Position numbers and translations under genes: made by a program. The notes under the pieces are model-generated. The model did no database searches, was not told where the DNA came from, and worked only from the letters and a program-made list of their open reading frames with translations. Shown here piece after piece: positions 1 through 5,772 of a stretch of DNA of 9,414 bases (positions within the stretch are counted from its first letter, which is position 1; each line of letters starts with the position of its first letter). This DNA comes from JAJRZX01 sp964407495 (GTDB lineage: Bacteria > Desulfobacterota > GWC2-55-46 > JADFVP01), in assembly GCA_964407495.1 (NCBI GenBank), contig CAYOVP010000068.1, positions 1 to 9,414 of the forward strand. The letters are read 5' to 3'.

Positions 1-28
1 TTATGCCCGAAGAAGTAGACGCCGCCAA
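1..28 (-). CDS. Possible first codons of the next gene (secY expected), cut by the window edge
   Basis: Only 28 bases follow the rplO stop. A TTG codon (26-28) directly abuts the rplO TAG (29-31) and opens a frame reading M-A-A-S-T-S-S-G-I to the window edge. An AGAGGT-like ribosome binding sequence lies in the last codons of rplO, about 8 nt upstream. Abutting stop/start junctions with TTG or GTG also occur at rplB-rpsS and rpmC-rpsQ. In this cluster the gene after rplO is normally secY, the SecYEG translocase channel subunit, but these nine residues are not diagnostic of SecY. The true start may lie beyond the edge. This call rests on position and the ribosome site only. Confidence 0.25.
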
Positions 29-469
29 CTATATTACCTCTGCTTTGCCGCCCGCGGCCTCTATCTTGCTGATGGCCGAGTTGCTGAAGGCATTGGCCCT
101 GATGGTGAGCGGTATGTTTATCTCACCCGAGCCAAGTACCTTTACCGGGCCTTTTCTGGCCTTTATGATTCCCTTTTCAATGAGCGTCTCAGGCCCAACG
201 GTCTCGCCTGAGGTGAAGGCCGCGGCGATTACGCCGATATTCACGGCCTGGTTCTCTACCCTGAATATATTGGTAAAGCCCCGCTTGGGGAGGCGCCTCT
301 GGAGCGGCATCTGCCCGCCCTCGAAGCCGGGTTTGACGCCTGAGCCCGCACGTGAGCGCTGGCCCTTGTGTCCGCGTCCCGAGGTCTTTCCGAGGCCTGA
401 TGCACGGCCCCTTCCGAGTCTCTTTTTTTTCTTTACTGCCCCCTTGGGAGGGCTGAGTCTATCGAGCAT
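29..469 (-). CDS. rplO: 50S ribosomal protein L15
   Basis: L15 is a late-assembling large-subunit protein that binds 23S rRNA. The 146-residue product is the usual bacterial length. The N-terminus has the family's LSP...KKKKRLGRG pattern, followed by GLGKTSGRGHKGQ (about residues 25-37) and GFEGGQMPLQRRLPKRGF (about 48-65), the glycine- and arginine-rich rRNA-binding tail. The C-terminal half is the globular domain ending IEAAGGKAEVI. The ATG at 467-469 has a GAAGGTCAG ribosome site just upstream, and the same frame has a stop shortly before it. It follows rpmD after 76 nt and is the last complete gene in the window. A run of eight A in codons for Lys13-Lys16 is prone to slippage but the frame is intact. 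Confidence 0.98.
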   Translation of the reverse strand: MLDRLSPPKGAVKKKKRLGRGRASGLGKTSGRGHKGQRSRAGSGVKPGFEGGQMPLQRRLPKRGFTNIFRVENQAVNIGVIAAAFTSGETVGPETLIEKGIIKARKGPVKVLGSGEINIPLTIRANAFSNSAISKIEAAGGKAEVI

Positions 470-545
470 CTCTGACCTTCTGCGTTTATTTTAAGATTAA
501 GTCCATGGGCCTGTCCCCTGGAGGGAACGGCAAACCCCTCGCGCC
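470..545 (-). other. rpmD-rplO spacer with possible alternative hairpins
   Basis: This 76-nt spacer has no gene. On the coding strand GAGGG and CCCTC (521-525 and 536-540) can pair across a 10-nt loop. A competing TCCC/GGGA pairing uses 514-517 and 522-525. The stems are short and no U-run follows, so it does not look like a terminator. The 3' part is A/T-rich and leads into the rplO ribosome site. Confidence 0.35.
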
Positions 546-737
546 TCAGACCTCTTCCACTTCTACGAGGTGGGAGACCTTGTTGATCATGCCGCGGATG
601 CAGGGTGTATCCTCGAGGATCCTTGGTCTGTTGAGTTTTTTTATGCCAAGGCCCTTGATGGTCTCTTTCTGCTTGATGTTATACCCTATAGCGCTCTTAC
701 GCTGTGTTACCTTGAGCATTTTCTTCTTATCGCTCAT
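546..737 (-). CDS. rpmD: 50S ribosomal protein L30
   Basis: L30 is a small 23S rRNA-binding protein of the large subunit. The 63-residue product matches the short bacterial form: a beta strand (MLKVTQRKSAIG), then the helix region ETIKGLGIKKLNR, then EDTPCIRGMINKVSHLV, the family's most recognisable segment. The ATG at 735-737 lies inside the end of rpsE, giving an 11-nt overlap, and has GGAG about 7 nt upstream. An internal ATG (717-719, Met7) would give a start closer to many relatives (MLKV...) but lacks a good ribosome site, so the upstream ATG is preferred. The overlap suggests translational coupling to S5. Confidence 0.96.
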   Translation of the reverse strand: MSDKKKMLKVTQRKSAIGYNIKQKETIKGLGIKKLNRPRILEDTPCIRGMINKVSHLVEVEEV

Positions 738-1236
738 CTCTTATCTCCGAGAGGTCCTTCCCGCGAAGGCCGGCTATGGCGTCGCCGCTCATGAGTTGAC
801 GGAGGCCGTCGAGTGTAGCCTTTACCACATTATGCGGGTTGCTCGTGCCGAGGGACTTTGTAAGTATATTGGTGATTCCGGCTGTCTCTACAACGCTCCT
901 TACAGGGCCGCCGGCTATGATGCCGGTCCCCTGGTGAGCGGGCCTCATAATGACCTTGCCGGCGCCGAACCTTCCGATTACTTCATAGGGTATGGTCTCG
1001 TTCACTATGGGGATGGTTATGAGGGACTTCTTGGCCTGTTCCACTGCCTTTCTGATGGCCTCCGGGACTTCCTTGGCCTTTCCGAGTCCAGAGCCTATCC
1101 TGCCCTTACCATCGCCCACGACGACGATGGCGGTGAAACTGAACCTCTTACCACCCTTTACGACCTTGGCTACCCTGTTGAGGTATACAAGTTTATCCTT
1201 CAGTTCCGTATCACTTCCTCTTGAACTCTGCAACAA
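727..1236 (-). CDS. rpsE: 30S ribosomal protein S5 (TTG start)
   Basis: S5 helps form the mRNA entry site and affects decoding accuracy in the 30S subunit. The 169-residue product has the N-terminal double-stranded RNA-binding domain (NRVAKVVKGGKRFSF at about 20-34, then VVVGDGKGRIGSGLGKAKEVPEA at about 38-60). The C-terminal S5 domain follows (PVRSVVETAG, then NILTKSLGTSNPHNVVKATLDGL at about 123-145). No ATG is available in frame near the N-terminus. Two consecutive TTG codons (1234-1236 and 1231-1233) follow TAGGAGG (1239-1245). The first is only 2 nt from that site and the second 5 nt, so the true start may be the second TTG, one codon later. It follows rplR after an unusually long 98-nt spacer and overlaps rpmD. 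Confidence 0.97.
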   Translation of the reverse strand: MLQSSRGSDTELKDKLVYLNRVAKVVKGGKRFSFTAIVVVGDGKGRIGSGLGKAKEVPEAIRKAVEQAKKSLITIPIVNETIPYEVIGRFGAGKVIMRPAHQGTGIIAGGPVRSVVETAGITNILTKSLGTSNPHNVVKATLDGLRQLMSGDAIAGLRGKDLSEIRDER

Positions 1237-1334
1237 ATCCTCCTACCGTTCCCTTGGAACAAAAAAACAGGTTCTGATAAATACTCCCTTTAAAAACCGG
1301 TCCATAGAAATAGGGCCCCAATCTCCAGGGCGGC
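1237..1334 (-). other. rplR-rpsE spacer with a small hairpin beside the ribosome site
   Basis: This 98-nt non-coding spacer is longer than neighbouring junctions. It contains an A/T-rich middle, a run of seven T on the coding strand (about 1261-1267), and then GTTCC-AAG-GGAAC (1248-1260), a perfect 5-bp stem with a 3-nt loop ending 2 nt before TAGGAGG. The T-run precedes rather than follows the stem, so it is not a Rho-independent terminator. I see no confident promoter. Confidence 0.45.
1239..1245 (-). promoter_or_regulatory. Ribosome binding site of rpsE
   Basis: TAGGAGG on the coding strand is a near-perfect Shine-Dalgarno sequence. It lies 2 nt from the first TTG and 5 nt from the second, which favours the second TTG as the S5 start. 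A five-base-pair hairpin (1248-1260) lies immediately upstream. Confidence 0.75.
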
Positions 1335-1697
1335 TTAGAATACGAGGCCTGCCTCTCTTGCGCCCTCGGCCAGGGCCTTGACCCTTCCGTGGTACAGATA
1401 ACCGCTCCTGTCGAAGACGACCTTTGTGATTCCCTTTTCCAGGGCGAGTCTGCCTATTATCTCGCCGACCTTCTTCGCGGCCTCGGTCTTGTTGAGTTCC
1501 TCGAAGCCCTGGCCCTTTTTGTTCGAAGAGGCGGCAACGAGCGTACGGTGCGCGGTATCGTCTATTATCTGGGCATAAACATACCGTGCCGACCTGTATA
1601 CATTGAGGCGCGGCCTCTCAGTGGTGCCCTTGATCTTCTTTCTTACCCTGAGTTTTCTATAGCCCCAGTTCGTTTTTCTTCTCTGTCCGGTCTTCAT
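1335..1697 (-). CDS. rplR: 50S ribosomal protein L18
   Basis: L18 binds 5S rRNA and, with L5, carries it into the central protuberance of the 50S subunit. The 120-residue product has the basic N-terminal arm (GYRKLRVRKKIKGT, about 12-25), RPRLNVYRSARYVYAQIIDD (about 28-47), and the C-terminal FDRSGYLYHGRVKALAEGAREAGLVF block (last 26 residues), all typical of bacterial L18. The ATG (1695-1697) starts 3 nt after the rplF stop. The junction reads TGA-TAG-ATG, with two in-frame stops for L6. A G-rich ribosome site lies in the last codons of rplF. Confidence 0.98.
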   Translation of the reverse strand: MKTGQRRKTNWGYRKLRVRKKIKGTTERPRLNVYRSARYVYAQIIDDTAHRTLVAASSNKKGQGFEELNKTEAAKKVGEIIGRLALEKGITKVVFDRSGYLYHGRVKALAEGAREAGLVF

Positions 1698-1700
1698 CTA

Positions 1701-2246
1701 TCAGCCAGCCCCCTTACCGGCCTTACCGGCCTTTCTCCTGATAATCTCGTCGGCATATTTGACGCCCTTGCCCTTGTATGGCTCGGGCTTTCTGAAGGCC
1801 CTGATCTCGGCGGCCACCTGGCCGACGAGTTGCTTGTCAATACCGCTCACAGTGACCTGCGTCTGGTTCTCCACATTAACGCTGATTCCTTCCGGCAGAT
1901 TGTAGAGTATGGGATGGGAGTAGCCGAGCGAGAGGTTCAGGACCTTGCCCTGTACGGCGGCCCTGTAACCAACGCCTACTATATCGAGTTTCTTACTAAA
2001 GCCCTTGCTCACACCGTCTACCATATTGGCTATGAGGGTCCGGGAGAGGCCGTAGAGTTCTCTTGCTGTTCTACTCTCGCCCTTTTTTCTTACCACCACG
2101 GCAGAGTCTTCTACTCTGGCCTCTATCTCTGGTTTTAGGTCGAGGCTGAGCGAGCCCTTGGGGCCGGTGACGCTCACGGTCTGGCCATCGATCGTCACCT
2201 TCACGCCTTCTGGAATTGTTATGGGAACCTTACCGATTCTTGACAT
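1701..2246 (-). CDS. rplF: 50S ribosomal protein L6
   Basis: L6 sits near the factor-binding site of the 50S subunit and contacts the sarcin-ricin loop region of 23S rRNA. The 181-residue product begins MSRIGKVPITIPEGV, as bacterial L6 proteins do. It has the two repeated L6 folds: residues about 10-82 (with VTGPKGSLS near 26-34) and about 83-165 (with GVGYRA at 91-96 and YSHPI at 109-113). The conserved KPEPYKGKGVKYADE lies at about 153-167, followed by a Lys/Gly-rich tail. The ATG (2244-2246) has AGGAACAGG upstream. It is separated from rpsH by 54 nt holding a palindrome. Confidence 0.98.
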   Translation of the reverse strand: MSRIGKVPITIPEGVKVTIDGQTVSVTGPKGSLSLDLKPEIEARVEDSAVVVRKKGESRTARELYGLSRTLIANMVDGVSKGFSKKLDIVGVGYRAAVQGKVLNLSLGYSHPILYNLPEGISVNVENQTQVTVSGIDKQLVGQVAAEIRAFRKPEPYKGKGVKYADEIIRRKAGKAGKGAG

Positions 2247-2276
2247 TTACCTGTTCCTGACTCTTATTTGGGACCA

Positions 2277-2297
2277 CCGGCACCCTGCCGGCAGGGT
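2277..2297 (-). repeat. Perfect palindrome and alternative hairpin in the rpsH-rplF spacer
   Basis: ACCCTGCCGGCAGGGT (2282-2297) is a perfect 16-bp palindrome a few bases after the rpsH stop. As RNA it can fold as a 6-bp stem with a CCGG loop. An overlapping alternative, CCGGC-AGGGT-GCCGG (2277-2291), gives a 5-bp GC stem with a 5-nt loop. The two folds share bases and exclude each other. No U-run follows, so termination is unlikely; a processing or translational control role is inference. Confidence 0.6.
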
Positions 2298-2300
2298 TGA

Positions 2301-2699
2301 TCAGAATACGGTGCAGAGCACCTCTCCGCCTATACCGAGGCTTCTTGCCTTCTTGCCGGTCATTACGCCCTGTGAGGTAGAGACTATGGCTATGCCCAGG
2401 CCCCCGAGGACCTCGGGGAGTTCGTCCCTGGAGACGTATCTTCTAATGCCCGGCTTGCTTATCCTCTTTATCTCTCTAATGATTCCCGTCTTTGCAGGGG
2501 TATACTTGAGGGCAATACGTATGTATGGCCAGTTGCCTTTCTTTATTATGGAGTAGCCCTTTATGTATCCCTCTTCCTTGAGGATACGGGCAATGTCTTT
2601 TTTTATCCTCGATGACGGGATGTCCACGGAGGCGTGTTTTGCCTGTATGGCGTTTCTCACCCTCGTGAGCATGTCCGCAATGGGGTCTGTCATTGTCAT
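2301..2699 (-). CDS. rpsH: 30S ribosomal protein S8
   Basis: S8 is a primary 16S rRNA binder that organises the central domain of the 30S subunit. In E. coli it also represses the spc operon by binding its mRNA near the L5 start. The 132-residue product begins MTMTDPIADMLTRVRNA. It has the basic PSSRIKKDIARILKEEGYI segment (about 28-46) and ends with the rRNA-binding block STSQGVMTGKKARSLGIGG (about 107-125) and EVLCTVF. The ATG at 2697-2699 follows GAGGA by about 8 nt. A second in-frame ATG two codons on is less well placed. It is the only small-subunit gene here with an ATG start. Confidence 0.98.
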   Translation of the reverse strand: MTMTDPIADMLTRVRNAIQAKHASVDIPSSRIKKDIARILKEEGYIKGYSIIKKGNWPYIRIALKYTPAKTGIIREIKRISKPGIRRYVSRDELPEVLGGLGIAIVSTSQGVMTGKKARSLGIGGEVLCTVF

Positions 2700-2727
2700 A
2701 GTGCTATCCTCTTCACCTTAGTAGGTC

Positions 2728-2913
2728 TTACCAACTCGATTTGATGACGCCAGGGAGTTCGCCCTTGAGGGCCATGGTCCTCAGGCAGATCCTGCACATG
2801 TCGAATTTTCTGTAATAGGCGCGCGATCTTCCGCAGATGGGACAACGGTTGTACTCGCGGACCTTGAACTTCTTTGGCCTCGCGGCCTTTGCTATGAGCG
2901 ATTTCTTAGCCAA
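2728..2913 (-). CDS. rpsN: 30S ribosomal protein S14, zinc-binding short form (type Z; TTG start)
   Basis: S14 assembles late in the head of the 30S subunit. At 61 residues this is the short form, often named rpsZ or rpsN1, rather than the roughly 100-residue zinc-free form. Four cysteines (Cys24, Cys27, Cys40, Cys43; CxxC-X12-CxxC) make the zinc site. The C-terminus GELPGVIKSSW is typical. The start is TTG (2911-2913) with GGAGGAG (2916-2922) just upstream; the encoded MAKKSLIAKA beginning matches the family, so no residues are missing. It lies 21 nt after rplE and 28 nt before rpsH. Confidence 0.97.
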   Translation of the reverse strand: MAKKSLIAKAARPKKFKVREYNRCPICGRSRAYYRKFDMCRICLRTMALKGELPGVIKSSW

Positions 2914-2915
2914 GA

Positions 2916-2922
2916 CTCCTCC
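2916..2922 (-). promoter_or_regulatory. Ribosome binding site of rpsN
   Basis: GGAGGAG on the coding strand lies 2 nt from the TTG start (core GGAGG 4 nt). It supports initiation at TTG, as there is no nearby in-frame ATG that would keep the conserved N-terminus. Confidence 0.75.
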
Positions 2923-2934
2923 AGATAAATAGAC

Positions 2935-3480
2935 TTAACGGGTGACAAAGGGCATGCCAAGGGCCTTGAGGAGGGCCTTGGCCTCTTCGTCCGTCTCTGC
3001 CGTGGTGCAGATGGTTATGTTCATTCCCCTTATCTTGTCGATCTTGTCGTAATCCACCTCAGGGAAGATTATCTGTTCCCTTATGCCGAGGGTGAAGTTC
3101 CCGTGGCCGTCGAAGGACTTGTCGCCAAGGCCGCGGAAGTCCCTGATCCTTGGTATGCTGAAGTTCACGAGGCGGTCGAAGAACTCGTACATATGGGCCC
3201 CGCGAAGGGTCACCATGCAGCCTATGGGCATGCCGGCGCGGAGTTTGAAGGAGGCGATGGATTTACGGGCCTTTGTGATGACGGGCTTCTGACCGGTAAT
3301 GGCTGTAAGGTCGTTAACAGCGCCGTTCAGGGCCTTGATGTCGCGCACGGCCTCACCTATACCCATGTTGACGGTTATCTTATCCAGCCGCGGAGCCATC
3401 ATCACGTTGGAGTAGTTGAACTCCTTCATGAGAGCGGGCAGCACCTCGGCCATGTATACTTCCTTGAGTCGTGGTATCAT
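2935..3480 (-). CDS. rplE: 50S ribosomal protein L5
   Basis: L5 binds 5S rRNA with L18 and contacts P-site tRNA and the S13 bridge. The 181-residue product has MIPRLKEVYMAEVLPALMKEF at the N-terminus, RLDKITVNMGIGEAV (about 31-45), the GQKPVITKARKSIASFKLRAG block (about 63-83), MPIGCMVTLRG (about 84-94) and the long IPRIRDFRGLGDKSFDGHGN segment (about 109-128). These are all in family order. The ATG (3478-3480) overlaps the rplX stop as ATGA. An internal ATG at Met10 is rejected because it would remove conserved residues. GAGG lies about 9 nt upstream. Confidence 0.98.
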   Translation of the reverse strand: MIPRLKEVYMAEVLPALMKEFNYSNVMMAPRLDKITVNMGIGEAVRDIKALNGAVNDLTAITGQKPVITKARKSIASFKLRAGMPIGCMVTLRGAHMYEFFDRLVNFSIPRIRDFRGLGDKSFDGHGNFTLGIREQIIFPEVDYDKIDKIRGMNITICTTAETDEEAKALLKALGMPFVTR

Positions 3481-3806
3481 TTATCAATAACCTCGTTGCA
3501 CTTCTTGCAGTACCTGACTTTCTTTCCACCCTCAAGCACCTTGCGCCCCACCCTTACGGGCCCCTTGCACTTTGCGCAGAGTATCATCACGTTTGCAATG
3601 GCTATAGGAGCTTCTTTCTCGATTATGCCGCCGTGCTTGTACTTTTCCGTGGGCTTCTGGTGGCGCTTTATCATGTTGAGTTTGTCGACGATGACGGTAC
3701 CCTTGGCAGGGTTTACCCTCATGACCTTGCCGGTCTTTCCGGCGTTCCTGCCCTTTATGACCATTACCTGGTCATCGCGCCTTATCTTGAACTTTTTAAG
3801 AGCCAT
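3477..3806 (-). CDS. rplX: 50S ribosomal protein L24 with a CxxC...CxxC tail
   Basis: L24 is one of the two proteins that start 50S assembly, binding the 5' region of 23S rRNA. The 109-residue product has a KOW motif at the N-terminus (DDQVMVIKGRNAGKTGKVMRV, about 11-31) and then NMIKRHQKPTEKYKHGGIIEKE (about 44-65). The C-terminal extension carries Cys77, Cys80, Cys100 and Cys103 around GPVRVGRKVLEGGKKVRY. This suggests a zinc-ribbon-like knuckle, a form seen in many bacterial L24 proteins but absent from others. The ATG (3804-3806) has AGAGGA upstream. The stop overlaps the rplE start as ATGA. Confidence 0.98.
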   Translation of the reverse strand: MALKKFKIRRDDQVMVIKGRNAGKTGKVMRVNPAKGTVIVDKLNMIKRHQKPTEKYKHGGIIEKEAPIAIANVMILCAKCKGPVRVGRKVLEGGKKVRYCKKCNEVIDK

Positions 3807-3827
3807 CTTCCTCTTCTCAACCTTTCC

Positions 3828-4196
3828 TTACAGAACCTCTGGGGCAAGCGAGACTATTTTCATGAATTTCTTGGCCCTCATCTCCCTTGCCACTGGCCCG
3901 AATATCCTTGTGCCCACCGGGTCGCCGTCCTTGTTGATGATGACCACGGAGTTGTCGTCAAACTTGATGTACGTGCCGTCGCGGCGGCGCGTCTCCTTTG
4001 CGGTGCGAACAACTACAGCCCTTACGACATCGCCCTTTTTTACACGGGCCCCAAAGGCCGCTTCTTTCACATTGGCCACGATGACGTCACCGAGGCGCGC
4101 TGTCATCTTGTTCGATGCGCCGACCACGGTGATACAGGAGACCTTCTTTGCCCCCGAGTTGTCGGCAACGCGGAGTATGGAACACATCTGTATCAT
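3828..4196 (-). CDS. rplN: 50S ribosomal protein L14
   Basis: L14 lies at the subunit interface and forms a bridge to 16S rRNA. The 122-residue length is standard. Family blocks are MIQMCSILRVADNSGAKKVSCI (1-22), GDVIVANVKEA (about 36-46), KKGDVVRAVVVRT (about 53-65), DNSVVIINKDGDPVGTRIFGPVARE (about 80-104), and the C-terminus MKIVSLAPEVL. The ATG overlaps the rpsQ stop as ATGA (4193-4196). In E. coli a separate spc promoter lies before rplN; here the overlap with rpsQ leaves no spacer for one, so co-transcription with the S10 block is likely. Confidence 0.98.
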   Translation of the reverse strand: MIQMCSILRVADNSGAKKVSCITVVGASNKMTARLGDVIVANVKEAAFGARVKKGDVVRAVVVRTAKETRRRDGTYIKFDDNSVVIINKDGDPVGTRIFGPVAREMRAKKFMKIVSLAPEVL

Positions 4197-4456
4197 TTTG
4201 CTCTCTCCAGTATCTCGCCGATGCGCCAGGCCTTCATCTTGCTGATGGGGCGCGTCTCGATTATGGTGACACGGTCGCCCGGGCGGCAGTCGTTCTTCTC
4301 GTCATGGACCATGTACTTTACACGTCTCTTTATATATTTTCCATAGAGCGGATGTTTCTTGAGCCTCTCTACGGAGACTACGACTGTCTTGTCCATCTTG
4401 TTCTTGAGGACATTGCCTATAAGGGTCTTTTTCTGTCCCTGTGCTCTCTCTCCCAC
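4193..4456 (-). CDS. rpsQ: 30S ribosomal protein S17 (GTG start)
   Basis: S17 is a primary 16S rRNA binder of the 30S body with an OB fold. The 87-residue product has the core LIGNVLKNKMDKTVVVSVER (about 12-31) and HPLYGKYIKRRVKYMVHDE (about 35-53), followed by PGDRVTIIETRPISKMKAWRI (about 59-79), all typical. The GTG start (4454-4456) directly abuts the rpmC TAA stop. AAGGAGG (4462-4468), inside the last codons of rpmC, sits 5 nt upstream. This places S17 initiation right where ribosomes finish L29. Confidence 0.97.
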   Translation of the reverse strand: MGERAQGQKKTLIGNVLKNKMDKTVVVSVERLKKHPLYGKYIKRRVKYMVHDEKNDCRPGDRVTIIETRPISKMKAWRIGEILERAK

Positions 4457-4648
4457 TTAGGCCTCCTTCTTTTCAGCCGCTACTGTCAATACACGGGCGA
4501 TATCACGCCTCAGCGTGCGGAGCTTGAGCGGGTTCTCTATCTGTGAGGTGGCGTGCCTCATCCTGAGGTTGAAGAGGTCCTTTTTCAGTTCCTCGGCCTT
4601 GGACCGGAGTTCTTCGGGTGTCATGTTTCTAAGTTCCTTGGCTTTCAC
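4457..4648 (-). CDS. rpmC: 50S ribosomal protein L29 (GTG start)
   Basis: L29 lies beside L23 at the polypeptide exit and helps form the docking platform for nascent-chain factors. The 63-residue product is a two-helix hairpin: MKAKELRNMTPEELRSKAEE, then LKKDLFNLRMRHATSQIENP and LKLRTLRRDIARVLTVAAEK. The GTG start (4646-4648) overlaps the rplP stop as GTGA, and AGAGGGAG (4654-4661) lies in the last L16 codons about 5 nt upstream. It is the only large-subunit gene here without an ATG start. Confidence 0.97.
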   Translation of the reverse strand: MKAKELRNMTPEELRSKAEELKKDLFNLRMRHATSQIENPLKLRTLRRDIARVLTVAAEKKEA

Positions 4649-5058
4649 AGCGACTCCCTCTTTACGAATTTTGTTGGTATCGCCAGTTTATGCGAGGCGA
4701 GCCTGAAGGCCTCTCTTGCCACTTCCTCGGCAACGCCCTCCATTTCATAGAGGACGCGGCCTGGTCTGACTACGGCCACCCAGTCCTCGGGCGCTCCCTT
4801 ACCGCTACCCATACGGGTCTCAGCGGGTTTCTTGGATATGGGCTTGTCCGGGAATATGCGTATCCAGATCTTCCCGCTCCTCTTGATGTACCTTGTCATG
4901 GCTATACGTGCGGCCTCTATCTGGCGCGTGGATATCCAGCCGCCGGCCATGGCCTTGAGCCCATAGGCCCCGAAGGCCACGGTGGAGCCCCTGTGGGCGA
5001 GGCCCCGGCGCTTGCCGCGTTGCTGTTTTCTGTGTTTTACCTTCTTGGGCATCAACAT
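4645..5058 (-). CDS. rplP: 50S ribosomal protein L16
   Basis: L16 contacts A- and P-site tRNA elbows and is needed for late 50S maturation. The 137-residue product begins MLMPKKVKHRKQQRG. It has GLKAMAGGWISTRQIEAARIA (about 34-54), RRSG-like IKRSGKIWIRIFPDKPISKK (about 58-77), and TRMGSGKGAPEDWVAVVRPGR (about 81-101). Arg82 lies where E. coli Arg81 is hydroxylated. The ATG (5056-5058) follows the rpsC stop by 2 nt. The third codon is also ATG, but the first matches relatives. It ends in the GTGA overlap with rpmC. Confidence 0.98.
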   Translation of the reverse strand: MLMPKKVKHRKQQRGKRRGLAHRGSTVAFGAYGLKAMAGGWISTRQIEAARIAMTRYIKRSGKIWIRIFPDKPISKKPAETRMGSGKGAPEDWVAVVRPGRVLYEMEGVAEEVAREAFRLASHKLAIPTKFVKRESL

Positions 5059-5060
5059 GG

Positions 5061-5729
5061 TTATCTACCCCTGGACTTGTTGGGTTCGGCGTCGAGTTTT
5101 GGTCTCACAGGCACCTCGCCCTTGTAGATGAGGACCTTTACGCCGATTATTCCGTATGTCGTGTGCGACTCGGCTATGCCATAGTCTATGTCGGCCCGGA
5201 GGGTATGGAGCGGCACGCGGCCTTCCCTGTACCACTCGCTACGCGCAATTTCCGCGCCGCCGAGCCTTCCGCCACAGGTAATCTTCACTCCCTTGGCGCC
5301 CATTCTCAGGGCCGATGTCACGGCCCTCTTCATGGCGCGGCGGAAAGAGACCCTGCGTTCGAGTTGAAGGGCCACGTTCTCGGCAACGAGTTGAGCGTCC
5401 GTGTCGGGGCGGCGTACCTCCACGATCTCGAGGTTCATCTTCTTGCCAGTGAGATCGGAGAGGACCTTTTTCATCACGTCTATCTCGGACCCGCGTTTTC
5501 CTATGACTATTCCGGGCCGTGCAGTTCTTATGATAACCTTTACCTCGTTGGAAGTACGCTCTATCTCGATCTTCGAGATACCGGCGTGGTAGAGTCTCTT
5601 CTTTACGAGTTTTCTTATCTGGAGGTCTTCATGAACGAACTGGGCATAATCCTTGCCGCCGAACCACCTCGAGTCCCAATCCTTTGTGATTCCCAGTCTG
5701 AAACCAATGGGATGTACTTTCTGCCCCAA
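5061..5729 (-). CDS. rpsC: 30S ribosomal protein S3 (TTG start)
   Basis: S3 lines the mRNA entry channel in the 30S head. The 222-residue product begins MGQKVHPIGFRLGITKDWDS, exactly as the family does, so the TTG at 5727-5729 is the true start. A type-2 KH domain spans about 39-107, with its GxxG loop at Gly77-Lys-Arg-Gly80. The C-terminal domain includes RRAMKRAVTSALRMGAKGVK (about 130-150), SEWYREGRVPLHTLRADIDYG and IGVKVLIYKGEV. AAGGAGG (5736-5742) lies 6 nt before the TTG. It follows rplV by 43 nt and precedes rplP by 2 nt. Confidence 0.98.
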   Translation of the reverse strand: MGQKVHPIGFRLGITKDWDSRWFGGKDYAQFVHEDLQIRKLVKKRLYHAGISKIEIERTSNEVKVIIRTARPGIVIGKRGSEIDVMKKVLSDLTGKKMNLEIVEVRRPDTDAQLVAENVALQLERRVSFRRAMKRAVTSALRMGAKGVKITCGGRLGGAEIARSEWYREGRVPLHTLRADIDYGIAESHTTYGIIGVKVLIYKGEVPVRPKLDAEPNKSRGR

Positions 5730-5735
5730 CGAAGA

Positions 5736-5742
5736 CCTCCTT
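5736..5742 (-). promoter_or_regulatory. Ribosome binding site of rpsC
   Basis: AAGGAGG, a perfect Shine-Dalgarno core, lies 6 nt upstream of the TTG codon and fixes the S3 start together with the conserved N-terminal residues. Confidence 0.8.
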
Positions 5743-5772
5743 ATAACTTGACCGCAAGATAGATTGAAAAGT

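Noticed and set aside
3103..4245. Long plus-strand open frame (380 codons)
   Set aside because: It lies antisense across rplE, rplX and rplN, matches no family I recognise, and is explained by the codon bias of the real genes.
3471..4346. Plus-strand open frame (291 codons)
   Set aside because: It is antisense to rplX, rplN and rpsQ and has no family resemblance.
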